Assembly: GCA_945876015.1 (NCBI GenBank)
Contig: CAMCNM010000113.1
Span: 1 to 6,464, forward strand
Length of the DNA: 6,464 bases
Reading direction: 5' to 3'
DNA from: Gemmatimonas phototrophica
Lineage (GTDB): Bacteria; Gemmatimonadota; Gemmatimonadetes; Longimicrobiales; Gaopeijiaceae
This document shows positions 1 through 5,707 of this stretch, in pieces (the first letter of the stretch is position 1; every line of letters begins with the position of its first letter). The position numbers and the translations under genes are program-made. The notes beneath the pieces were generated by a model. The model saw only the letters and a list, made by a program, of their open reading frames with translations. It was not told where the DNA came from and did no database searches.

Positions 1-138
1 CTGCGCTGGATCTCGGTGCTGCTCGACAAGTCACCGCCGCAGGAGAGGGAAGCAGCCGCGCGCGCCGCCAAGCTCGCCGCCGAGCAGACCGCGATGGAGG
101 CCCGGGAAACCGTGCGGCCGGAGGGGGTGACGGGCTGA
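1..138 (+). CDS. C-terminal end of an unidentified protein (5' truncated)
   Basis: The frame is open from the first base and stops at TGA 136-138, giving 45 residues that begin LRWISVLLDK. The first eight residues are hydrophobic and could end a membrane helix. The rest is a charged stretch rich in Ala, Glu and Arg that looks like a hydrophilic helical tail. Codon use is GC-rich at third positions, like the certain genes here. The next gene starts 3 nt after its stop, so the two are probably co-transcribed. I do not recognise the family from this fragment and assign no function. The alternative that this is a chance open frame cannot be excluded, but the tight spacing argues against it. Confidence 0.55.
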   Translation: MRWISVLLDKSPPQEREAAARAAKLAAEQTAMEARETVRPEGVTG

Positions 139-141
139 CCG

Positions 142-669
142 ATGCCGAAGATCTCCTTCCAGCAGCTCCCGGACGACGCCCGCCTCTGGGTGTTCGGAGC
201 CGCGCGCGCGCTCACGGCGCCCGAACAGGCCGAGCTGCTCCATGCGGCAGACCGCTTCCTCGAGACGTGGGCGGCGCACGGCTCGCCGCTCACCTGCGCG
301 CGCGAGCTGAGCGAAGGGCGCTTCCTGATGGTCGGCGTCGATGAGGCGAGCGTGCCGCCGTCGGGATGCTCGATCGACGCGTTGGTGAACGTGCTCGGGG
401 CCCTCGAGGAGAAGCTCGCCGTGCCGCTGGTGGGCAACGGCGCGGTGTTCTATCGCACGCCTTCGGGGGAGGTGAGCCGTGTGGATCGCGCGGCGTTCCG
501 GCGGCTCGCGGGGCAGGGAAGTGTGACCCCGGAGACCGCGGTGTTCGACACCACGCTCACCCGGGTCGGACGGCTCAGGGACGGGGGCTGGGAGCGGCCG
601 GCTCGGGAGACGTGGCACGGGCCGGCGTTTTTCCGGACGGCTGCTCGGGGCGAAGCCCCGCCGAGCTGA
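142..669 (+). CDS. Small conserved protein of unknown function (family sometimes labelled 'ABC transporter ATPase')
   Basis: This is a 175-residue soluble protein with no signal peptide or membrane segment. It resembles a conserved family of about 160-180 residues, common in Bacteroidota and Gemmatimonadota, that databases often call 'ABC transporter ATPase'. I see no Walker A, Walker B or ABC signature, so that label should not be taken as function. Family-like landmarks are an N-terminal LPDDARLWVFGA (9-20), TWAAHGSPL (42-50), VGVDE (64-68), a SGCSIDA block with a single Cys at 76, and FDTTLTRVGRLRDGGW (135-150) near the end. The ATG at 142 follows the upstream stop by 3 nt, with a G-rich GGGGGTGA about 11 nt before it as a weak ribosome site. 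The last residues (about 165-175) look unconserved. The 3' end overlaps the convergent gene by 95 nt. Family assignment is from memory of these motifs; the biochemical role is unknown. Confidence 0.8.
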   Translation: MPKISFQQLPDDARLWVFGAARALTAPEQAELLHAADRFLETWAAHGSPLTCARELSEGRFLMVGVDEASVPPSGCSIDALVNVLGALEEKLAVPLVGNGAVFYRTPSGEVSRVDRAAFRRLAGQGSVTPETAVFDTTLTRVGRLRDGGWERPARETWHGPAFFRTAARGEAPPS

Positions 670-1402
670 TTCGCGCGTCGGTCATCGGAGTGCCCCGCGG
701 CTCGACCAGGTCGAGTCCCAGCGTCTGTCCCTTCTGGCTCGCCGGAATCCCCTCGACCATCCACACCGGCGGCGCCGTGCCCAGCAGATAGTGGTCGAAG
801 AACTGCTGCATACGGATCGCCCAGTCCCGCCGGTTCGCCGACCGGCGGAGCGCGTGCATCTCCCCGTTGTAGTTCACCATCCACGCGGGCTTTCCCAGGC
901 GGCGCAGCGCGTCCCGCGCGCCCGCGTCGAGCCGATAGGCGACCTGGGGCCGCCCGCGTGGCGCCACCTGGATGTCGAGCAGGCCGGGCGTGCGGGTCAC
1001 GCTCGAAGCGGTCGTGCCGTCGAGTCGCCAGCCCTCGAGGTCCACCACCGCCAGCGTGTCGGACGCGAGCGTTTCTCTCGCTTCCACCGCGGCCGCATCG
1101 ATCACCACAGTCAGGAAGCGGGAATCCTCGGTGAAACGCGGGTCGTGACCACGCGGGATCTCCAGCTCCGGCCCGCTCGGCAGCGCGCGCAGGCGCAGCC
1201 GGCCCGTCTCTCCGGCCGCCGTCAGCACGTAGGCCGCGAACGAGCCGTCGGGAGAAAGGGTTTCGCTCCGGATCGCCCTCCAACGCTCGTGGGCGTCGTG
1301 ATCCAGGGGACGAGGGCGCGCCTGCGCGGACACCTTCCTGGGGAGCGCGGCCGCGAGACACATGAGGACGAATGCCGCCCGGGGGCGGAGGGGCGTCGTC
1401 AT
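575..1402 (-). CDS. Exported, internally deleted S9 (prolyl oligopeptidase) family protein, probably without peptidase activity
   Basis: This is a 275-residue protein with an N-terminal signal peptide: MTTPLRPR, a hydrophobic core at about 10-20, and an Ala-rich cleavage region around VSAQA (24-28). Residues 33-120 match the start of exported S9 peptidases, with the LDHDAHERWRAI opening, SPDGSFAAYVL (50-60) and FTEDSRFLTVVI (90-101), the first propeller strands. Residues 164-235 match the extreme C-terminus of the same family: DALRRLGKPAWMVNYNGEMH, then RDWAIRMQQFFDHYL. His183 is the catalytic-His position. The remaining propeller and most of the alpha/beta hydrolase domain, with the GxSxGG nucleophile and catalytic Asp, are absent. 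Family members usually run to roughly 600-900 residues. Residues 236-275 are a Pro/Ala/Arg-rich tail beyond the expected family end that overlaps the convergent gene. The frame is intact and has its own promoter, so it may be expressed. A decaying gene or a collapsed assembly would look the same. Confidence 0.75.
   Translation of the reverse strand: MTTPLRPRAAFVLMCLAAALPRKVSAQARPRPLDHDAHERWRAIRSETLSPDGSFAAYVLTAAGETGRLRLRALPSGPELEIPRGHDPRFTEDSRFLTVVIDAAAVEARETLASDTLAVVDLEGWRLDGTTASSVTRTPGLLDIQVAPRGRPQVAYRLDAGARDALRRLGKPAWMVNYNGEMHALRRSANRRDWAIRMQQFFDHYLLGTAPPVWMVEGIPASQKGQTLGLDLVEPRGTPMTDARISSAGLRPEQPSGKTPARATSPEPAAPSPRP
643..666. terminator. GC-rich hairpin at the convergent gene ends; possible terminator without a U-tract
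   Basis: The sequence reads GCT-CGGGGC-GAA-GCCCCG-CCG-AGC. It forms a 6-bp stem around a GAA triloop, extended by 3 more pairs across a 3-nt bulge. It lies immediately before the TGA (667-669) of the plus-strand gene and inside the 3' part of the minus-strand frame. No T-run follows on either strand, so it is not a standard intrinsic terminator. It could stall or protect transcripts of either convergent gene, or simply be a chance stem in GC-rich DNA. Confidence 0.3.
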
Positions 1403-1444
1403 CGGAATTGGCTTTCGGGGAGTTGAAGCGGGCTGAACTGCTTT

Positions 1445-1471
1445 TTGCCGCTATACTTGTAGTTATATAAA
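1445..1471 (+). promoter_or_regulatory. Candidate plus-strand promoter for mgtE and the downstream operon
   Basis: The AT-rich island CTATACTTGTAGTTATATAA contains several -10-like hexamers on the plus strand: TATACT at 1453 and TATATA/TATAAA at 1464-1471. TTGCCG at 1445-1450 could be a -35 box, but its spacing to TATAAA is only 15 nt, so the match is weaker than on the opposite strand. The position is right for a divergent promoter driving the operon. The start site would then fall near the left arm of the inverted repeat at 1475-1545, placing that hairpin at the 5' end of the mRNA. Confidence 0.3.
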
Positions 1472-1490
1472 AGGGGCGCACCCGCCGCAA
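1462..1490 (-). promoter_or_regulatory. Probable sigma70-type promoter of the S9-like gene
   Basis: Read on the minus strand, TTGCGG (1490-1485) is followed after 17 nt by TATAAC (1467-1462). These are good matches to -35 and -10 boxes at the ideal spacing, in the only AT-rich patch of the window. Transcription would start near 1455, giving a leader of about 50 nt before the ATG at 1402. No strong Shine-Dalgarno sequence is visible in that leader. The -35 box lies inside the left arm of the inverted repeat at 1475-1545, so anything binding that repeat could affect this promoter. Confidence 0.5.
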
Positions 1491-1545
1491 GCTCGATCTC
1501 GCAACCGCGCGACGAGCGTGACGGAGCGGTGCTTGCGGGTGCGCC
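1475..1545 (+). repeat. Interrupted inverted repeat / leader hairpin upstream of mgtE
   Basis: The left arm GGCGCACCCGCCGCAAGC (1475-1492) pairs with the right arm GCTTGCGGGTGCGCC (1531-1545). The match is 9 bp, a 3-nt bulge on the left, then 6 bp, with no mismatches. The 38-nt loop contains a small extra stem, CTCG (1498-1501) with CGAG (1513-1516). The structure ends 17 nt before the ATG at 1563 and 77 nt before the ATG at 1623. It could be a leader hairpin controlling mgtE or a DNA operator shared by the divergent promoters. I could not match it to the M-box Mg2+ riboswitch or another known class. No T-run follows, so it is not an intrinsic terminator. Confidence 0.55.
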
Positions 1546-1622
1546 GGCATCGGGGATCTTTGATGCCTGCGTCGGCCACTTGCACCGGCGCCCGCCCACC
1601 GACCGGAGACGCCCGGAACATC

Positions 1623-3002
1623 ATGCCTGCCGCTCCGGCGCCCGACCTCGAACGTCGCGAGCTGCGCGCGCGAGTCCTGGACCTCGTCGCGAACGGGGAC
1701 CTGGCCGCACTCGAGGCGTTCCTTCCCGATCTCCATCCGAGCGACGTGGGCGACGTGCTCGCCTCGCTCGACGAGGACCAGCGCGTCGCCCTCATCAAGG
1801 TGCTTCCTCTCGAGCTCGCCTCCGAGGCGCTCGCCGAGATGGACGACCACGAGGAGCGCGGCGACATCCTCGCGGCCCTCGCGCCCGCGCAGGGCGCCGA
1901 GCTGCTGCAGGAGCTGGAGGACGACGACGCCGCCGACCTGATCGCCGAGCTCGAGCCGGCCGAACAGAAGCTGATCTTCGACCAGCTCCCCGCGGACGAG
2001 GCCGGGGAGATCCGGGACCTGCTGCTCTTCGCGGAGGAGTCGGCCGGCAGCCTGATGACGGCCTCGCTCGTTGCGATCCGGGCGGACATCTCGGCCGAGG
2101 AGGCGATCCTCGAGGTGCGGCGGCAGGGGCGCGAGGTCGAGGACTTCTATTCCGTCTTCGTCGTGGACCAGGATCACGTGCTCCTCGGGACGGTCTCCCT
2201 CGACGTCCTGATCGTGGCCGAGCCCCAGGAGCGCGTGGCCGCGCTCGTGCGCCCGCCGGACGCCACCGTGCTGCCGGAGGTGGACCAGGAGGAAGTGGGC
2301 CGGCTGATGTCGCGCTACAACATGGTCAACATCGCGGTGGTGGATCCCGCGGGCGTCTTGCGCGGGCGCATCACGTTCGACGACGTGATCGACGTGATCG
2401 AGGCTGAGCAGACCGAGGATCTGCTGCTGATGGCGGGCATCTCGTCCGAGGAGGAGATTCGCTCCGACTGGCGCGATGCCGTGCGGGCGCGACTCCCCTG
2501 GCTCGCGATCAACCTCCTCACCGCATTCATGGCCGCGTCGGTGGTCCTAGTGTTCGGCAGGATCATCGAGTCACTCTGGTTCATCGCCGCGATCATGCCG
2601 ATCATCGCTGGCATGGGCGGGAACTCGGGCACGCAGTCCCTCGCCGTCACCGTGCGCCGACTCGCGCTCTCGCGGGGTTCGCTCGAGCGCCGCATCGACG
2701 TGGTGGGGAAGGAGGCCCTGGTCGGCCTCGTCAACGGGTTCGCGCTCGGGCTTCTCACCTTCGGCGTGACGTGGATCGCGGTGATGGTGCTTCCTGACAT
2801 CAGCCCCCGGCTCCCCTGGGTGGTCCTGTTCGCCTTGTGGGGAAATATCGTAGTGGGCGCGTCGATGGGGGCGCTCATCCCCACGATGCTGCACCGCATG
2901 GGCATCGATCCTGCCATCGCGTCGTCCGTGTTTCTGACCACGTTCACCGACATGATCGGATTCATGCTTCTGTTGGGTCTCGCTTCCGCCCTGCTGGTCT
3001 GA
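1623..3002 (+). CDS. mgtE: MgtE-family magnesium transporter/channel
   Basis: Inner-membrane Mg2+ channel of the MgtE (SLC41-related) family, 459 residues from the ATG at 1623, close to the usual 450. Domain order is complete. The acidic helical N domain is at about 10-135. Two CBS domains follow at about 138-262, entered by EESAGSLMTASLVAIRAD and closed by TFDDVIDVIEAEQTEDLLLMAG. A connecting helix is at about 263-288, and a five-helix membrane domain at about 290-459. The family signature PIIAGMGGNSGTQSL is at 326-340. Asp443 in TTFTDMIGF sits at the position of the conserved pore Asp that binds Mg2+. The N and CBS domains are known in this family to sense cytosolic Mg2+ and gate the pore. 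The frame is open further upstream, with a GTG at 1518 and an ATG at 1563 (GGGGA 8 nt before). I prefer 1623 because family-like sequence begins there, but 1563 has the better ribosome site. It is the first gene of the putative operon. Confidence 0.95.
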   Translation: MPAAPAPDLERRELRARVLDLVANGDLAALEAFLPDLHPSDVGDVLASLDEDQRVALIKVLPLELASEALAEMDDHEERGDILAALAPAQGAELLQELEDDDAADLIAELEPAEQKLIFDQLPADEAGEIRDLLLFAEESAGSLMTASLVAIRADISAEEAILEVRRQGREVEDFYSVFVVDQDHVLLGTVSLDVLIVAEPQERVAALVRPPDATVLPEVDQEEVGRLMSRYNMVNIAVVDPAGVLRGRITFDDVIDVIEAEQTEDLLLMAGISSEEEIRSDWRDAVRARLPWLAINLLTAFMAASVVLVFGRIIESLWFIAAIMPIIAGMGGNSGTQSLAVTVRRLALSRGSLERRIDVVGKEALVGLVNGFALGLLTFGVTWIAVMVLPDISPRLPWVVLFALWGNIVVGASMGALIPTMLHRMGIDPAIASSVFLTTFTDMIGFMLLLGLASALLV

Positions 3003-3006
3003 GCCG

Positions 3007-4704
3007 ATGGAAGCCACACGGCCTCCGGCCCTGCGCATCCGCCGCTCGCGCCTCGTTCGGAGCTTCACGGTGTTCGCGCGGCTCGCGCCGTTCGTGCTGG
3101 GGTTCCTGCGCGATCGGCGGCGCCTCGTGCTGTTCGGCGTCCCGGCGCGGCGGTCGCTCGAGCACCATCAGCGCAGGGCCGACAAGCTCGCCGCCGCGTG
3201 CGCGTCGCTCGGACCCACGTTCATCAAGCTCGCGCAGCTGTTCTCGGCGCGCGCGGACATCTTTCCCGAGCCCTACCTCTCGGCGATCGGCCGCCTCCAG
3301 GACCAGGTACCCGCCGACCCGTCCGACGCGATCATCGCCGTGCTCGAGCGCGAGATGGGCGCCCCGGTGGACACCATCTTCCAGGAGTTCGACCGGGAGC
3401 CGATCGCCGCCGCCAGCCTCGGCCAGGTGCATCGCGCCCGGCTGAACGGGCGGGACGTCGTGGTGAAGGTGCTCCGGCCGGGCGTCGAGGAGGTCGTGGC
3501 GCTCGACCTCGACATCTCGTTCCGCATCATGTTCTGGCTGAACGTCCTCTTCCCCAACCATCACGTGCGCGCGCTCACCGGGGTGGTGCGCGAGTTCTCG
3601 CACAAGGTCACCGAGGAGATGGACTTCAGGATGGAGGCGGCCAACATGCGCCGCTTCCAGGAGACGTTCCGCACCGAGCGGAAGGTGCGCGTTCCCGAGG
3701 TGATCGAGGGATTCACCCACCGCCGCGTGCTCGTGATGGAGCGCGTGGTGGGCACGAAGGTGGACCGGCTGCACCCGCTGTTCGAGTCGGGCCGTCTCTC
3801 CTTCCATCAGGTGATGGAGACGCTCACCGGGCTCTACCTGCGCATGATGATGGTGGACGGCTTCCTGCACGCCGATCCGCACCCCGGAAACATTCTCGTG
3901 CAGGACGACGGCACGATCGTGCTGCTCGACTGGGGCATGGTCGAGGAGGTCCCGCGCTGGATCCGCGAGCAGATCCTCAACATCGCGCTCGCCGTCGGCC
4001 GCGAGGATCTCGACGGGATGATCAACGGGATGTACCAGCTCGGCATGATCAGCCCCGACGTCTCCCGCGGGGAGATTCGCGAGGCGGCCACCGAGATCAT
4101 GGGCGTCCTGGAGAGCTTTCGGACGACCAATCGCGGCAAGATCCAGGACATGGTGCTGAACATCTTCGACACGTTCTACACGTGGCCGCTGATCCTGCCG
4201 CAGGAGCTGGTCTACTTCCTGCGCACGTCCGCGCTTCTCGAGGGCATCGGCTTCCGCTACGACCCGAACTTCGACGGGCTCTCGTTCACGCGCGGGCTGG
4301 TGCGGCAGCACAAGGCCGAGATCATCCGCACCACGGGGAAGGAGACGGTCGCGGCGGCCAAGAGCTTCATCGACGAATCGCAGGCCACGCTCCGGTCGCT
4401 GCGCGATCTGATCGGGCGCGCCGAGCGCGAGGAGTTGCGCGTGCGCATGCATCCGCGCGACCTCGCGGTGCACGAGCGGTTCCTCCACCTGCAGGCGCGC
4501 CGCGTGCTGCTTTCCATCTTCGCGACGGCCACCGCGTTGATCTCCTCGATCCTGTACATCGCGGTCGGGAGCGAGTGGCTTCTTGCGGGTGGGCTCGTGC
4601 TTTCATTGATCCTCTTCGTGCTCGTATTCTTCATTCCGGCGCACCTGCTCGAGAACCCGCTGCGTCACGCGCGGGGAATCCGGCCCCACCAGCGCGAGAG
4701 GTGA
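3007..4704 (+). CDS. ABC1/AarF/UbiB-family atypical protein kinase, membrane-anchored
   Basis: A 565-residue member of the UbiB/ABC1/ADCK atypical kinase family. Founding members support ubiquinone synthesis or lipid handling and have ATPase activity; their physiological substrates are poorly defined. Visible motifs, in order, are: GPTFIKLAQLFSARAD (69-84, the KxGQ region); the Ala-rich nucleotide loop IAAASLGQVH (133-142); Lys154 in VVVKV; an EEMDFRMEA segment (203-211) with the family Glu; the catalytic loop LHADPHPGNILV (287-298) with His288, Asp290 and Asn295; and metal-binding Asp308 in LLDWGM. Two hydrophobic helices near the C-terminus (about 499-520 and 524-547) anchor it in the inner membrane, as in UbiB. 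KxGQ is KLAQ here. The ATG lies 4 nt after the mgtE stop without a strong ribosome site, which suggests translational coupling. A direct role in quinone synthesis cannot be concluded, because no ubi or men genes are nearby. Confidence 0.92.
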   Translation: MEATRPPALRIRRSRLVRSFTVFARLAPFVLGFLRDRRRLVLFGVPARRSLEHHQRRADKLAAACASLGPTFIKLAQLFSARADIFPEPYLSAIGRLQDQVPADPSDAIIAVLEREMGAPVDTIFQEFDREPIAAASLGQVHRARLNGRDVVVKVLRPGVEEVVALDLDISFRIMFWLNVLFPNHHVRALTGVVREFSHKVTEEMDFRMEAANMRRFQETFRTERKVRVPEVIEGFTHRRVLVMERVVGTKVDRLHPLFESGRLSFHQVMETLTGLYLRMMMVDGFLHADPHPGNILVQDDGTIVLLDWGMVEEVPRWIREQILNIALAVGREDLDGMINGMYQLGMISPDVSRGEIREAATEIMGVLESFRTTNRGKIQDMVLNIFDTFYTWPLILPQELVYFLRTSALLEGIGFRYDPNFDGLSFTRGLVRQHKAEIIRTTGKETVAAAKSFIDESQATLRSLRDLIGRAEREELRVRMHPRDLAVHERFLHLQARRVLLSIFATATALISSILYIAVGSEWLLAGGLVLSLILFVLVFFIPAHLLENPLRHARGIRPHQRER

Positions 4705-5699
4705 TCGAGGTCCCCGCAGGTCTCCAGCCGCTGCTCGACGACTTCCGGGCCGGCAAGCGCATCGCGCTGGCCAGGGCGATCACTTTGGTCGAGAACGAGC
4801 GCGAAGGATTCCAGGCGTTCCTCCACGCGGTGCTGTCGGAGGGCGCGCGGCGCGGGCGCCGCCTCGGATTCACCGGGCCGCCCGGCGCGGGCAAGTCCAC
4901 CCTCCTGGCCGAGGTCGCGAGCGCCTACCTCGCGCGCAGCGAGAGCGTCGGCGTGGTGGCGGTCGATCCCACGTCGCCGTTTTCGGGGGGCGCGCTGCTA
5001 GGAGACCGCATCCGGATGAACGATCTGGCCACCGATCCGGGCGTGTTCATCCGCTCAATGGCGACGCGGGGCTCGCTCGGCGGGCTCGCGACGTCCACCC
5101 GCGAAGTGCTCGACCTGATGGACTCGTTCGGCTTCGCGCGGGTGCTGATCGAGACGGTGGGCGTGGGCCAGACCGAGCTCGAGATCACGGGCGCCGCGGA
5201 CACCGTAGTGGTGGTCCTCGTGCCCGAGTCGGGCGACGGGGTCCAGGCGATGAAGGCCGGTCTGATGGAGATCGCCGACATCTTCGTCGTGAACAAGGCG
5301 GACCGTCCGGGCGCCGACCGGCTCATCAAGGAGATCAGCTCGGCGATCCACCTCCGGGCGCCGGGAAATGACTGGGCCATCCCCGTTCTGCGCGTGGTGG
5401 CGCAGAAGGGGGAGGGAGTCCCCGAGCTGGTCTTGGCGGTCGAGGCCCACGGCGCGTGGCTGGAACGTACCGGGGAGCTCGCGGCGCGCAGGCGGGGACG
5501 CGCCGAGCGCCGCGTCCGGGACGTGGCCGAGCGCGCGCTGCGTCGCCTGACGTGGGACGACGATCGCGTGCGGCAGCGGCTGGCCATCGGCGTGGACGCG
5601 GTTGCGAACGGACGCGAAACGTGGTATTCAGCCGCTGACGGGATCGTCGGGGAAGTCGTGCAGAGCCGGGTCCACAACAGAGCCAGAAACCAGGAGTAG
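4701..5699 (+). CDS. meaB: MeaB/ArgK-family G3E GTPase, methylmalonyl-CoA mutase chaperone
   Basis: A 332-residue cytoplasmic P-loop GTPase, the normal MeaB length (about 330). In characterised systems MeaB binds the B12-dependent methylmalonyl-CoA mutase. It protects that enzyme from inactivation and gates loading of adenosylcobalamin in a GTP-dependent way. Motifs are Walker A GPPGAGKST (59-67), VDPTSPFSGGALLGDRIRM (88-106, with the switch residues), ETVGVGQTE (151-159, the family signature at the Mg2+/switch region), NKAD (198-201, guanine specificity), and an Arg-rich helical C-terminus used for dimerisation in the family. The start is the GTG at 4701, which shares GTGA with the stop of the kinase gene. 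The frame stays open far upstream to 3198, but that part only shadows the kinase. No mutase subunit lies within this window, although the gene is often linked to one. The older name ArgK (arginine/ornithine transport kinase) is a likely misnomer. Confidence 0.95.
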   Translation: MIEVPAGLQPLLDDFRAGKRIALARAITLVENEREGFQAFLHAVLSEGARRGRRLGFTGPPGAGKSTLLAEVASAYLARSESVGVVAVDPTSPFSGGALLGDRIRMNDLATDPGVFIRSMATRGSLGGLATSTREVLDLMDSFGFARVLIETVGVGQTELEITGAADTVVVVLVPESGDGVQAMKAGLMEIADIFVVNKADRPGADRLIKEISSAIHLRAPGNDWAIPVLRVVAQKGEGVPELVLAVEAHGAWLERTGELAARRRGRAERRVRDVAERALRRLTWDDDRVRQRLAIGVDAVANGRETWYSAADGIVGEVVQSRVHNRARNQE

Positions 5700-5707
5700 T
5701 GAGCGTG
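5692..5707 (+). promoter_or_regulatory. Shine-Dalgarno site fixing the GTG start of the TonB receptor
   Basis: AGGAG at 5692-5696, inside the last codons of meaB, lies 8 nt before the GTG at 5705-5707. This is ideal spacing and the clearest ribosome site in the operon. It favours GTG 5705 over the in-frame GTG at 5699 (2 nt spacing) and the ATG at 5720 (23 nt spacing). Its position at the meaB stop fits termination-reinitiation coupling between the two genes. Confidence 0.65.

Noticed and set aside
643..666. Standard rho-independent terminator between the convergent genes
   Set aside because: The stem is good, but no T-run follows on either strand and the element lies inside both reading frames. 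It is listed only as a low-confidence candidate.
1518..1622. Longer N-terminus for MgtE from the GTG at 1518
   Set aside because: The first 35 residues are Arg/Cys-rich and unlike MgtE N-termini, and the GTG lies within the loop of the inverted repeat. The ATG at 1563 remains possible.
1440..1622. M-box (ykoK) magnesium riboswitch upstream of mgtE
   Set aside because: The leader has one long bulged hairpin but I could not find the conserved M-box core sequences or its multi-stem layout. A covariance-model scan would be decisive.
450..2177. A 575-codon minus-strand open frame spanning the S9-like gene, the promoter region and the start of mgtE
   Set aside because: It crosses the intergenic region, is antisense to clear mgtE, and its composition (Arg, Gly, Pro, His-rich low complexity) is typical of GC-rich shadow frames. 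No domain is recognisable.
2962..4488. A 508-codon minus-strand open frame antisense to the UbiB-like kinase
   Set aside because: The plus strand carries an intact kinase with all motifs. The antisense product is rich in His, Arg, Glu and Leu without any recognisable motif, a product of strong third-position G/C bias.
3198..4700. Upstream extension of the meaB reading frame to an 833-residue fusion
   Set aside because: Residues before the GTG at 4701 are a frame-shifted shadow of the kinase gene. Family similarity starts just after 4701, and the GTGA overlap gives a standard coupled start.
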